Below, one piece after another: positions 22,462 through 34,873 of a stretch of 64,000 nt of DNA. The translations under genes were made by a program, and so were the position numbers. The notes beneath the pieces were generated by a model. It was not told the origin of the DNA and did no database searches. It worked only from the letters and a program-made list of their open reading frames with translations. The DNA lies in the NCBI GenBank assembly GCA_029931535.1, contig JAQPZY010001471.1, positions 2,350,501 through 2,414,500 on the forward strand, written 5' to 3'. Source of the stretch: Margaritifera margaritifera. Lineage: Eukaryota > Mollusca > Bivalvia > Unionida > Margaritiferidae. Every line of letters begins with the position of its first letter. Within the stretch, counting starts at the first letter, position 1.

Positions 22462-23125
22462 AGGTTCTTACAAGGTTATCGACGTATAAATCACACGCAC
22501 GCACAGCTGGTAAAAATGTAAAAATACAAGCATACGATGTTAAATGCGCAAGTGTCTCACATTCGCGTTTCCTGTGGTAAATTGGACGCTAGGAAACTTG
22601 TGAAAAGAATTTTCTGGAAAGAAGAAACATTGCTTACTAGGTTTTATCTCAGCGAATGGTATGTATCGGACAAATTATATATAAATATACAATTAGGTTG
22701 CTATAAATACAATGTAAATGAGTATTTCATGTAATGAACAATTTCATTGTCAAAACGCCGTTATGTAACAATGAATATCTTTTCGTATTTTAATTGACTG
22801 TTCAATGAACCACTTTTTTTTGCTGAAAATAGTGTCGCGCGACCAACTAACTGAAACGAACGTAAAGAGAGAATGGCGACCTAAGTGTTGTTGTCTTTTC
22901 TTTGTTTGTTTCGTTTTTTTCCCAAACAGATATATGCGTAAAAAATTGCAGGCAGTAACACGAAATGTATGCCAGCTCGCCTCCAGTCTATATATCATAC
23001 AATTAGTGAACTGAGTTCACTGACAGGACAAATCAACCTTTGGAAAAAATGAATTGGGAAAGACTTTCACTAGTCCTCACATAAATATATAATTCGCAGT
23101 GTTAACATGTGTGTGCTGTAAGTCT

Positions 23126-23126
<1 letters not shown>

Positions 23127-23200
<74 letters not shown>

Positions 23201-23212
23201 AGAGAGAGAGAT
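23127..23212. repeat. GT/GA compound microsatellite
   Basis: A GT tract (about 23127-23150) runs directly into a GA tract to about 23212 with one TA interruption. Confidence 0.95.
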
Positions 23213-23509
23213 AGAGCGTTTGAAGTTTCATTACTATCGACCTCACGAATCAGCAAGACTGATATGTATACATCATGTTGGTTTCAATACGACTATACAA
23301 AGACTGACTTCCATTCACGTATATCTCGTTTTATCCCTAAATTTCCATGAGGGGTAAATAGACAAATGATCCGTTTTCGAGAAGTTGCAACTCTCATTGT
23401 TTACTGCCCGAAATATTCAGACCCCTTTCTTGTTTTTGATCGATATGAACAGTCTCCATTATTAAAGGGTGGTACTGCTGATTTTATCACTCTAAGTCTA
23501 CTAATAACT

Positions 23510-23678
<169 letters not shown>

Positions 23679-24181
23679 CAAGAATAAAATTGGTACTTTA
23701 GAAACGTACCAATAGAGGACGCAAGCTACCAATAAATAAGAATTTGTATCTACCTACACCGCTTCCGTTGGAGGGTATAGTTTAATTTCACCAAGAACGA
23801 AATACCTCAGCTCACTTAATGCAATACTGCGCATGCTCAACAGTTAGCTTTCAGCGAGGAAAGCTAAGGAAAATCCGGTTGTTTCACACTCTGGGAAATG
23901 AGCTATTCTATATCTGTAGGATACTCTGTTCAATTTTTTACGGGTGTGTGTGTGTGTGTGTGTGACGGGTACAGTACTTAGTTATTATCTTATATCTTTT
24001 TGTGTAAGAATGAGAAAAACAGTCTAACAAAGGAAGTAATCTTCTACGTAAAGAATAAAAACTGCCTAAAAATACACATCTGCCAAAGAAAAACTATTCG
24101 ATATTATTATAATTATACCTAAATTTTCGTCCCTTTAAAATTAACAATTAGAATCTATGATTATCGGCTCTTCATGAGCCT

Positions 24182-24183
<2 letters not shown>

Positions 24184-24239
<56 letters not shown>
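24184..24239. repeat. CT microsatellite
   Basis: A pure CT tract of about 56 bp. A shorter GT tract lies at 23943-23964. Confidence 0.95.
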
Positions 24240-24242
<3 letters not shown>

Positions 24243-24467
24243 TACAAAGAGCCGGAAAAGTTGTATTTATTTTTGTGTTGCACTCTTTCATCAATGAAAA
24301 TTACGTATCTAAAATCTATCCAGAATACATTTTGGCACGCTATTCTGACTTTTGAGGACTTATTCGAGCATGCCTCTAATAAGTGTTAACTAAACTAAGA
24401 CGCGTAGAATTTTGAAAGAATCTTTAATTGAAAACATATCCACTCAGTGCAAATAGACCTCATGTCA

Positions 24468-24498
24468 CACACACACAGAGACACACACACACACATAT

Positions 24499-24570
<72 letters not shown>

Positions 24571-24640
24571 TACTGCTACTACTACTACTACTACTGCTAC
24601 CACTACTACTACTACTAATAATAATAATAATAATAATATA
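24468..24640. repeat. Compound AC/TA/CTA/AAT microsatellite
   Basis: Four simple repeats follow one another: AC with AG interruptions, TA, CTA, then AAT. Each grades into the next, as expected when slippage spawns new motifs from neighbouring ones. Confidence 0.93.
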
Positions 24641-24963
24641 ATAATGTCTTTATTTAAGAGGATAAGATAAATAGCCTTTAAGCTAATCTCTCATACGTAT
24701 ATACATTAGTTAAAAATCATAATCTTTCTTTAAAATCTGACAAAAATGACATGAAAAATCATAGAGGATGATATTATTAATTTAAAACAATAAAAGGAAA
24801 ATCTGTGTTTAGATTTACAATCGGAATATAAGTCTAGATATTATTAGCGGTGTGCCAGAAGGTAGTCGTGATACAAGGACTTGAATTTACAGTAAGAAGT
24901 TGAATTTGTAATTTCTTATATAATATTATTTCATAATTTTGGGTCCGATGCAGCGAGAGATTT

Positions 24964-24966
<3 letters not shown>

Positions 24967-25019
<53 letters not shown>
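24967..25019. repeat. GA microsatellite
   Basis: A GA tract of about 52 bp, some 360 bp before the large 40-bp array. Confidence 0.95.
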
Positions 25020-25023
<4 letters not shown>

Positions 25024-25380
25024 ATAGAAAGATACTGTTTGGAAAAAGAACGAAGGTCATGGTTATATTATAGCGGTTTGGTGAGATGAGATAAATAATG
25101 AAGTACAAGACCATTGAGCGTTTTGTACATCATATAACCATTTTGCAATGCAACGCGTTAACAAAATGGTAACCAATTTAATATTGAAAGCATTTCCCAC
25201 GATGGTGTGAAAATATTAGTTTTTACAAGTATTCTTTACTCGACTTTATTCTTGATAAACCGCTCCTATTTAAGAAGATATACATTTTGCTTATTCAGCT
25301 TCAGAAATTGTGCAGACAGCCAACGTGCATAGGATTTGTCATTCAGGAAAATTTATTGCGGTTTTTGAATTTATTAGATG

Positions 25381-28300
25381 CTAAGGGCTGCATCGGGCTT
25401 TTGAAATTTCTTCGATACTAGGAATAGCTGCATCAGGCTTTTGAAATTTCTTCGATACTAAGAATAGCTGCATCGGGCTTTTGGAATTTCTTCGATACTA
25501 AGAATAGCTGACTTGGGCTATTGGAATTTTTTCGATTCTAAGAATAGCTGACTTGGGCTTTTGGAATTTCTTCGATACTAAGAATAGCTGACTTGGGCTT
25601 TTGGAATTTCTTCGATACTAAGAATAGCTGCATCGGGCTTTTGAAATTTCTTCGATACTAAGAATAGCTGACTTGGCCTTTTGGAATTTCTTCGATACTA
25701 AGAATAGCTGCATCGGGCTTTTGGAATTTCTTCGATACTAAGAATAGCTGACTTGGGCTTTTGGAATTTCTTCGATACTAAGAATAGCTGCATCGGGCTT
25801 TTGGAATTTCTTCGATACTAAGAATAGCTGACTTTGGCTTTTGGAATTTCTTCGATACTAAGAATAGCTGCATCGGGCTTTTGAAATTTCTTCGATACTA
25901 AGAATAGCTGCATCGGGCTTTTGGAATTTCTTCGATACTAAGAATAGCTGCATCGGGCTTTTGAAATTTCTTCGATACTAAGAATAGCTGCATCGGGCTT
26001 TTGGAATTTCTTCGATACTAAGAATAGCTGCATCGGGCTTTTGAAATTTCTTCGATACTAAGAATAGCTGCATCGGGCTTTTGGAATTTCTTCGATACTA
26101 AGAATAGCTGCATCGGGCTTTTGAAATTTCTTCGATACTAAGAATAGCTGCATCGGGCTTTTGGAATTTCTTCGATACTAAGAATAGCTGCATCGGGCTT
26201 TTGAAATTTCTTCGATACTAAGAATAGCTGACTTGGGCTTTTGGAATTTCTTCGATACTAAGAATAGCTGCATCGGGCTTTTAAAATTTCTTCGATACTA
26301 AGAATAGCTGACTTGGGCTTTTAGAATTTCTTCGATTCTAAGAATAGCTGGCTTGGGCTTTTGGAATTTCTTCGATACTAAGAATAGCTGACTTGGGCTT
26401 TTGGAATTTCTTCGATACTAAGAATAGCTGACTTGGGCTTTTGGAATTTCTTCGATACTAAGAATAGCTGACTTGGGCTTTTGGAATTTCTTCGATACTA
26501 AGAATAGCTGACTTGGGCTTTTGGAATTTCTTCGAAACTTAAAATAGCTGCATCGGGCTTTTGGAATTTCTTCGATACTAAGAATAGCTGACTTGGGCTT
26601 TTGGAATTTCTTCGATACTAAGAATAGCTGCCTTGGGCTTTTAAAATTTCTTCGATACTAAGAATAGCTGCATCGGACTTTTGGAATTTCTTCGATACTA
26701 AGAATAGCTGCATCGGGCTTTTGAAATTTCTTCGATACTAAGAATAGCTGCATCGGGCTTTTGGAATTTCTTCGATACTAAGAATAGCTGCATCAGGCTT
26801 TTAAAATTTTTTCGATACTAAGAATAGCTGACTTGGGCTTTTGGAATTTCTTCGATACTAAGAATAGCTGACTTGGGCTTTTAAAATTTCTTCGATACTT
26901 AGAATAGCTGACTTGGGCTTTTGGAATTTCTTCGATTCTAAGAATAGCTGACTTGGGCTATTGGAATTTTTTCGATTCTAAGAATAGCTGACTTGGGCTT
27001 TTGGAATTTCTTCGATACTAAGAATAGCTGCATCGGGCTTTTGGAATTTCTTCGATTCTAAGAATAGCTGACTTGGGCTTTTGGAATTTCTTCGATACTA
27101 AGAATAGCTGCATCGGGCTTTTGAAATTTCTTCGATACTAAGAATAGCTGCATCGGGCTTTTGGAATTTCTTCGATACTAAGAATAGCTGCATCGGGCTT
27201 TTGGAATTTCTTCGATTCTAAGAATAGCTGACTTTGGCTTTTGGAATTTCTTCGATACTAAGAATAGCTGCATCGGGCTTTTGAAATTTCTTCGATACTA
27301 AGAATAGCTGCATCGGGCTTTTGGAATTTCTTCGATACTAAGAATAGCTGCATCGGGCTTTTGAAATTTCTTCGATACTAAGAATAGCTGCATCGGGCTT
27401 TTGGAATGTCTTCGATACTAAGAATAGCTGCATCGGGCTTTTGGAATTTCTTCGATACTAAGAATAGCTGACTTGGGCTTTTGGAATTTCTTCGATACTA
27501 AGAATAGCTGCATCGGGCTTTTAAAATTTCTTCGATACTAAGAATAGCTGACTTGGGCTTTTAGAATTTCTTCGATTCTAAGAATAGCTGACTTGGGCTT
27601 TTGGAATTTCTTCGATACTAAGAATAGCTGACTTGGGCTTTTGGAATTTCTTCGATACTTAAAATAGCTGCATCGGGCTTTTGGAATTTCTTCGATACTA
27701 AGAATAGCTGACTTGGGCTTTTGGAATTTCTTCGATACTAAGAATAGCTGCCTTGGGCTTTTAAAATTTCTTCGATACTAAGAATAGCTGCATCGGACTT
27801 TTGGAATTTCTTCGATACTAAGAATAGCTGCATCGGGCTTTTGAAATTTCTTCGATACTAAGAATAGCTGCATCGGGCTTTTGGAATTTCTTCGATACTA
27901 AGAATAGCTGCATCAGGCTTTTAAAATTTTTTCGATACTAAGAATAGCTGACTTGGGCTTTTGGAATTTCTTCGATACTAAGAATAGCTGACTTGGGCTT
28001 TTAAAATTTCTTCGATACTTAGAATAGCTGACTTGGGCTTTTGGAATTTCTTCGATTCTAAGAATAGCTGACTTGGGCTATTGGAATTTTTTCGATTCTA
28101 AGAATAGCTGACTTGGGCTTTTGGAATTTCTTCGATACTAAGAATAGCTGCATCGGGCTTTTGGAATTTCTTCGATTCTAAGAATAGCTGACTTGGGCTT
28201 TTGGAATTTCTTCGATACTAAGAATAGCTGTATCGGGCTTTTGGAATTTCTTCGATACTAAGAATAGCTGCATCGGGCTTTTGAAATTTCTTCAATACTA

Positions 28301-28945
28301 AGAATAGCTGCATCGGGCTTTTAAAATTTCTTCGATACTAAGAATAGCTGACTTGGGCTTTTGGAATTTCTTCGATACTAAGAATATCTGACTTGGGCTT
28401 TCTTCGATTCTAAGAATAGCTGACTTGGGCTTTTGGAATTTCTTCGATACTAAGAATAGCTGACTTGGGCTTTTGGAATTTCTTCGATACTAAGAATAGC
28501 TGACTTGGGCTTTTGGAATTTCTTCGATTCTAAGAATAGCTGACTTGGGCTTTTGGAATTTCTTCGATACTAAGAATAGCTGACTTGGGCTTTTGGAATT
28601 TCTTTGATACTAAGAATAGCTGCATCGGGCTTTTGGAATTTCTTCGATACTAAGAATAGCTGACTTGGGCTTTTGGAATTTCTTCGATACTAAGAATAGC
28701 TGCATCGGGTTTTTGGAATGTCTTCGATACTAAGAATAGCTGACTTGGGCTTTTGGAATTTCTTCGATACTAAGAATAGCTGACTTGGGCTTTTGGAATT
28801 TCTTCGATTCTAAGAATAGCTGCATCGGGCTTTTAAAATTTCTTCGATACTAAGAATAGCTGCATCGGGCTTGTAAAATTTCTTCGATACTAAAAATAGC
28901 TGACTTGGGCTTTTGGAATGTCTTCGATTTTAAGAATGGCTGAAA
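25381..28945. repeat. Large 40-bp minisatellite/satellite array (about 3.5 kb)
   Basis: About 89 head-to-tail copies of a 40-bp unit: AGAATAGCTG, then CATCGGGCTT or ACTTGGGCTT, then TTGGAATTTC or TTGAAATTTC, then TTCGATACTA. The period is almost exact for 75 units until a 16-bp deletion near 28400. Two main unit types are mixed along the array, and a block at about 26541-27110 is repeated at 27661-28230 with the same rare variants. There is no long reading frame. It lies between the two terminal exons of the receptor. It is not a CRISPR array, because there are no unique spacers. Confidence 0.96.
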
Positions 28946-29194
28946 AAAGAAAAGAATATTCTCATGCTGCAGGGTTTTTAGAAAAGAAAGAAAGAAAAAA
29001 AAAAAAGAAGACTCCCCTCATAATTAAGTCAATAGTTAATTGGATAAGAATTGATATCATAAGTGTTTATTGTCATTTTCCATGCAATGATCGTGTTAAA
29101 AACTGTCCGGTGCCAAAAGGAGCAGCTTGCATAATGCATTCTGCGCTGAAATATCCATATAACCATTGTTCTTCTACATGGTAAAGAGGTCATC

Positions 29195-29229
29195 TTTATT
29201 ATATTATATTATATTATATACATATATAC

Positions 29230-29269
<40 letters not shown>

Positions 29270-29290
29270 GTGTGTATGTATATATGTATG
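29195..29290. repeat. TA-rich compound microsatellite
   Basis: ATATT and TATACA motifs pass into TA and TG tracts. The following 29.3-30.1 kb is AT-rich and unrecognised. Confidence 0.85.
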
Positions 29291-30140
29291 TTTGTTCTTC
29301 TTGGTGTCTTGCAATATGTGGCCAGTCTTATGTCACACAACCAATGTACTGATGTCCAATTATAGTCAATAAAGGGGCTCACAGATACTTGTTCCTCAGA
29401 GAATATGGGTGCCATTACGTCATTGACTACAATGTCTAAGTTTGCAATTGACATCGCATTGCCAAATTAGCCTTTCCACTGATATGTTAAAAGTTTCTAC
29501 AAGAAAAACGGTAATTTCCCTAATTTGTAAATGATTATGAATATATTAAATATTAGCACAATTTCTGATTGTCCAAGATACAAGATATGTTGCAAAGTAA
29601 ATATCAAGTAAATGACATGCTATTTTTTTCCCCTTTCATTCCTAGAGGATTCGTTGCCAGATAATATTTAATCAAAAACAGGCGTTTTAACCTAAGAATA
29701 TTTTACAAAACAGCAGGAATGCGTGTATGTTTGAAAACTGATTGACATTTATGCGTATTTTTCAGATATTAATTTCATTTTTCACATTCTATCGACAACT
29801 CGTTACTAATTAGATATATATTTTTTGCAAGGTCTAAGCAGTGGATATGTGCATTGTCTTCGCCATTCATATTTTCTTGCATTAAATATTCGATGTTATA
29901 ATTGTTTTTCTAATTTATTTTAATACTTATAACTCCACCCCCTCCAACCCGCACCCCCGATGAAAGTTAAAAAAAACAAAATGACGCAATCTAGGGAGCA
30001 TCTTAAGACTGATTTGATCTGTATGTAAACCGTGTGTATAAAGATAGCAGGTATTCACATAGAACGATTTTTTTTAAAAAAATTTTTAATCCCGCTGCTG
30101 CCCGTTGCCTCTCGAGATCTTAGGCCATATTTGGGAACTT

Positions 30141-30945
30141 AGGTCACGTTCATATTGCACTTCTACAACCATTTGTCTTTATGATATTGACCTGGTTTCG
30201 ATGTGATATTGACCTGGTTTCGAGATTATGCTGCGCGGATACTTCAAACTAATATATTTCTCTTTTCGGATACAGAAACATAAACAAGACAAATCAGAGC
30301 GAATTCATAAATAAAGTCGAGTAAAGACGAGTTTGCTTGACTTTGGTTATTAAAAGAAATGTTACGATTTCAAAACGAAAGGAAGGTTAGATATATGTCA
30401 AAGTGAGGACAATACAAAAGTGGGTTATAGTTCGAGACGATATGTTGCAATGAGTGAAGCTTGGATTAGTTGTAGAATAGGGTCTGTAATTGAATAGAAG
30501 GGTGAATAGAACTTCGTTTCTGCGGAGTTATGGAAATCCAGTGAGTGAGGCAAACGGCATTTGGAACTACCTCGGCTATTTCTGCGAGACAAAAATATGC
30601 TTCGATCTTTGCCTGCGAAGTCATTTACAGAAAAATCATACATTTTGTTCGCCAAAAAATGTATTTCAGGGAAAAGAAATACAATCTATTCTGATTGAGA
30701 TATTTCTACTTTTGGATTACTTGTAGGATTGACTGAGAGGTTACGAATTAAAATATAGTTCGATCATTCGTAACTTCTCTGTCAATCCTTGTTTAATAAA
30801 TAGCCGAAGTGGTCGGAATGGCAGCTATCGACATACATTCGAGGTATGATTCGTGGGATTGACCTCAAACTTTTGAATGTGGCAAACGGTTGTAGAAGTG
30901 TCATACATGGACTGAACTACAGTGACGTGAGTTACCACTTTGGCT
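30141..30945. mobile_element. Possible DNA transposon remnant with inverted ends (about 0.8 kb)
   Basis: The left end holds GCACTTCTACAACCATTTG and ATTGACCTGG. The right end, read in reverse, holds ACACTTCTACAACCGTTTG and GAGGTCAATCC in the same order. Inside is a 23-bp imperfect hairpin (30725-30747 with 30767-30789; 21 of 23 pairs). No transposase frame is visible. The ends are diverged, and no target duplication was identified. Confidence 0.4.
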
Positions 30946-31259
30946 TAAAACTTCAGGTCATAAAATAGGCGCGAGATTTTAAAATGTTTAAAAACTCAGA
31001 AAATGGCTGGGATAGCTAACTATAAAAAATGATTCAGCGAAACATCCAAGCTGAATTGAAACGCCATCTGTCTGGAAGTGAAGATGGGTGATCAGGCTAA
31101 CCACCTATTTAATACTGAACTTTTAAATGGAGTTCCGCTCTTGAAAATACCTGCACTAAAATTCTAAATGCCAGCGCTGGCAAATTTTAGTTTTTCTTGG
31201 CACATTTATATATATATATATATTACGCTCTGTCTTGGAAACGGATTGTAATAGCCAAA

Positions 31260-31345
31260 CAATTAAGCGATTTCCAAGACAGAGAAAGCTCAGACGATTT
31301 CCAAGATAGAGAAAACTCAGACGATTTCCAAGACAGAGATACCTC
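31260..31345. repeat. 27-bp repeat, about three copies
   Basis: Copies of CGATTTCCAAGACAGAGAAA with a CTCAGA link. An inverted partial copy (CTGTCTTGGAAAC) lies just upstream at 31229. Confidence 0.8.
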
Positions 31346-31400
31346 GGTCTAGCATTGACAGTGTTGCACAAAGTACTTAGTAATGATACGTCTTACGATT

Positions 31401-31565
31401 GATCTAGATTTCTCTTTTGTGATACATTAGGCTGTTAGTGGTCTATGTGAAAGTCAGGACTGGTCTAGCTCTTTTGTGATAAATTAGGCTGATAGTGGTC
31501 TATGTGAAAGTCAGGACTGTTCTAGCTCTTTTGTGATAAATCAGGCTGATAGTCGTCTATGTGAC
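31401..31565. repeat. 57-bp repeat, three copies
   Basis: Units with TAGGCTGATAGTGGTCTATG, TGAAAGTCAGGACTG and TAGCTCTTTTGTGATAAAT. Confidence 0.85.
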
Positions 31566-31987
31566 ATCTGAAAAAGAATATTTTATTTGCAAATGTCCGT
31601 GATCTTGATATGCAGCTCTCGTACTCTATCAGAATCATTGTTTATCTCTTTCGAGTACACTTTTGGTATTTCTGTATTGCGTTTACTTAATATGTGTATT
31701 GAATAGAATATTAGAATCCATTTAGTTGGTGTGCACCACAAAAAAATGGCATCATTTCATAATTCCTTTGAACTTAATATGCATTTGGACATATTATTTT
31801 CATTCACATCAAATACCTTTTGCACTAAAAAAGTAAGAGAGAAATTAGTGTAAAAGCAGTAGTAGTACTACTGTTGTACCGGTTGTAAACAATAGTGCTG
31901 GTAGAAGCTGTAGTAGTAAGTAGTAGTAGTAGTACCAACAGCAGCATCAATAGTAGTAGAGGCGGATGAAAACATATCGCTCAAATG

Positions 31988-32100
<113 letters not shown>

Positions 32101-32167
32101 TGATACGGACGACTTAAAACTTTGTGCAAGGTTGCAAGGTACATGTATCCGTACAATGTCATAAAAG

Positions 32168-32262
32168 TCTGATATGTAAAGGTGTTTGCCTTTCTGATAT
32201 GTAACGGTGTTTGCCTTTCTGATATGTAACGGTGTTTGCCTTTCTGATATGTAATGATGTTT
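32168..32262. repeat. 25-bp repeat, four copies
   Basis: Units of CTGATATGTAACGGTGTTTG followed by CCTTT, the last one diverged. Confidence 0.85.
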
Positions 32263-32833
32263 CTAACCTTGTAAATGAAATTTTGTTCTATGTATCTGGT
32301 ATTAATACATATGATCTTGTGGACATGTTTACTTATATGTCAACCATGCATGGAAGGTGAACCACATTTTCTTTTTTGTAGGTGTTACATTCAGAAATTG
32401 CTCTTACAAAAATAGATCACAATGTGAAAAAAATGACATCACAAAAAGTCTTCGACGGTTAGAACTATATCTTTAGAGCAGATGTCGTCATATTGTGAAG
32501 ATGTGTCTTTCTTGTGCTTGAGCTTTAAACGTGAATGTAGCATTCATTTGGAGAATCGCATATGTAAATAACCATGAAATATTGTTTATCGACAAGACAT
32601 AGTTTGGTTTATTTACGTATGTTTATAACACATTTAGCTAAGCTTAAGGAAACATAAGAATAATGATATTTTCAATAACCATTCACCCATCTTCTTATAA
32701 CTTAGGTGATAACAGTCTTGAATTTGGATTTTGATGACGGTAGTGGCTGTTTCACTGGCTTAAATAGTGTTTTTCCCGCGACTATTGAAATTTTTTATCG
32801 AAAAATACCAAAGTATCTGCTTCTCCGCAGCAC

Positions 32834-32871
32834 TACGTCACGGGGAGATTCGTGACGTCACAATGACGTCA
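32834..32871. promoter_or_regulatory. CRE cluster about 0.55 kb before terminal exon B
   Basis: Two perfect TGACGTCA palindromes (32853-32860 and 32864-32871) follow a TACGTCA half-site (32834-32840). CREB/ATF factors bind this motif. The surrounding 200 bp is richer in CpG than its neighbours. Whether it drives transcription, or is part of an unrecognised repeat also seen at 1.05 kb, cannot be told from sequence. Confidence 0.4.
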
Positions 32872-33405
32872 AAGTTTCCTACCGTTTATCGTGGATTTTA
32901 CTGTCACAAATTTTTACTTTCGTCCAATCCTACGTTTACTGCCTCAAATTTCGACGTTCGATCAATCATAAATCGCGTTACATACGCTTGTGTGTTGGAA
33001 TGGGCCTTTTTCATATTTTATTCGTTTGCACACTCACATTAGAATATATGTATTAAACGCTGTTCTGGACGATAAGCAACGGTACACCAATAAAATAAGA
33101 AAATATTTTCAACTCACAATCAGAAATAATTTGGTTACCCTTTTTCTCAAACCTAGCAATCTTGTTATCATGGTCTATATTTTTGATTGTTAAAATAATG
33201 ACATATAATCAAATGCTTCTTTTAGAATATTTTTATAGAAACAAAATTAGTATTTTCAAAAAATCAAATTCAATGCCGATTATATTTAAAATTTAAACTT
33301 TAATATATCTCAGTTGTGTCTGATACATTATGGAACTTAACAGTGGACTCTTCCAACCATATAATTTAAAATTTTGTAATATAAACTTATTTCATTTTAT
33401 TCCAG

Positions 33406-33825
33406 GCTCAGAGTACGAGCAACGGTTATTCAAAGAAAGTCCAAGCACAAGAAAGACGTCGAACGCGAGTTACCAAGATGGTCGTTGCTATCGTACTTCT
33501 GTTCGCAATATTCTGGCTACCAATTCACGTCATCAACCTTTGGCTCAAACTGGATGAAAATTTCCCCAAAACAAACTTCATGTACGGTGTTAAAATCTTT
33601 GCGCATTCTCTTTCCTATGCCAACTCATGCGTTAACCCGTTAGTTTACGCTTTTCTCAGTGATGAGTTCAGGAAATCTTTCCGAAAATCATTTCCTCAAC
33701 TTGCGCAAAAGCTACATCTCTGTACCAGTTCTGTAGATGATGAGGGCAAGAGCGGAGGATACACCGAATACACAAGAATGGTTTTAACTCAAGAGGGAAA
33801 GCACTTGATGGAGACTGATTTATGA
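33406..33825 (+). CDS. Same GPCR, alternative or duplicated terminal exon B
   Basis: The exon encodes 139 residues and a TGA stop, and is paralogous to exon A. Over the 87 residues from the ICL3 end to helix 8 I count 18 differences and no gap, about 79% identity. It keeps ERRRTRVTKM, the toggle motif FWLP, NPLVY and FRKSFRKSF. The tail after helix 8 is largely different in sequence but again ends in -TDL (METDL). The acceptor CATTTTATTCCAG ends at 33405, and phase 0 matches the donor at 18695, which would give an intron of 14.7 kb. No copies of the TM3-TM5 exons were seen between A and B. The intact frame and retained motifs argue against a pseudogene. It is either a mutually exclusive last exon of the same gene or the end of a partly duplicated gene. 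Confidence 0.9.
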   Translation, partial: AQSTSNGYSKKVQAQERRRTRVTKMVVAIVLLFAIFWLPIHVINLWLKLDENFPKTNFMYGVKIFAHSLSYANSCVNPLVYAFLSDEFRKSFRKSFPQLAQKLHLCTSSVDDEGKSGGYTEYTRMVLTQEGKHLMETDL

Positions 33826-34343
33826 ACCGTGTGCTTTTTTTATTTTTCTTCTGCGATTGTAAAATCAGCGGGAATATAAGTAATTTATGAAGATGATACT
33901 ATTTTCTTGCTGCCAAATTTTGTGGAGACAATGTAATTTTTTTCCGGTGTAGTAATAATTAATGCTGATGGCAAGGAAGAAATGTACAATGATAAAATTG
34001 ATGTATTCCAGTAATGAAAATTACCCAACCTAAGTACTGTCCAAAACGATGGCATTGGCAATATGCACAGTAAATATATAGAAGATATTTGCTTGAAACG
34101 AGCGAATAACGGATATATTTCATGGAGTTAATGAAAATACTTAAGTTTTTCACCCACGAGATGAAATATATCCGTTATTCACTTGGAGCAAGCAAATATT
34201 CTTTTTATTTTATGCCCAAGCGTATTGTCTAGCAATTGTATAACACACTGAAGTAACTTATTTTTAACTGTATCCAGCGCGATAATGTCAGCGGTTTACC
34301 GTTTATGTTCTGCTCTGTTTTGTGTATATTTGCACATAAAACA
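33826..34343 (+). other. Presumed 3' UTR of exon B with a long hairpin
   Basis: The sequence after the exon B stop contains an imperfect inverted repeat with arms of about 43 nt (34081-34123 and 34161-34204). Both arms contain ATTTGCTTG and AATAACGGATATATTTCAT when one is read in reverse. In RNA this would fold into a long stem with a loop of about 37 nt. It could be a small foldback element. UTR status is inferred from position only. Confidence 0.45.
34335..34340 (+). promoter_or_regulatory. Possible weak poly(A) signal (CATAAA) after terminal exon B
   Basis: No AATAAA was seen in about 500 bp after the exon B stop. CATAAA, a known weaker variant, lies 510 bp downstream, just before a TA microsatellite. 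This is a tentative 3' end for the exon B transcript. Confidence 0.2.
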
Positions 34344-34399
34344 TCAGCAGTTACATAATGCTCCTTCCCAATTCAAGGTAAAACAGCAGATAAAAACAA

Positions 34400-34400
34400 A

Positions 34401-34464
<64 letters not shown>
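34400..34464. repeat. TA microsatellite
   Basis: A TA tract of about 62 bp about 0.6 kb after the exon B stop. Confidence 0.95.
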
Positions 34465-34469
<5 letters not shown>

Positions 34470-34873
34470 GTATAGTATGTACTCTGTATCATATATATAC
34501 CACGAGATGTGTACATTTTTCATCAAAAGGAAACGAGGCTTGCCGAGTTGCCTTTTAATGAAAAATTTATACAACGAGTGGCATATCACAGATACAGCGT
34601 ACTTACTATACATATATTTTATTTATATCACATACAAATACACATACTTGCATTTCCAACGGAGTTAAGATTGACTACAGGAAACTGTGTATTGACGGAG
34701 TGAGTGAACTCTTCACATCCCTGCCCAGTGTGTCCGCTACAAAATGTAGTTCTGTACCTATTGCGGCTATTCACAATTTTCTTTGCAATTTGATAAATTG
34801 CTTCTTTTCTTTTTTAGCTTCTATTTTCATTCATATTGATTAAATACATACAAGACACACTTATGATTTAAAC

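Noticed and set aside
25381..28945. CRISPR-like array
   Set aside because: Units abut directly with no unique spacers, and the sequence is clearly from an animal.
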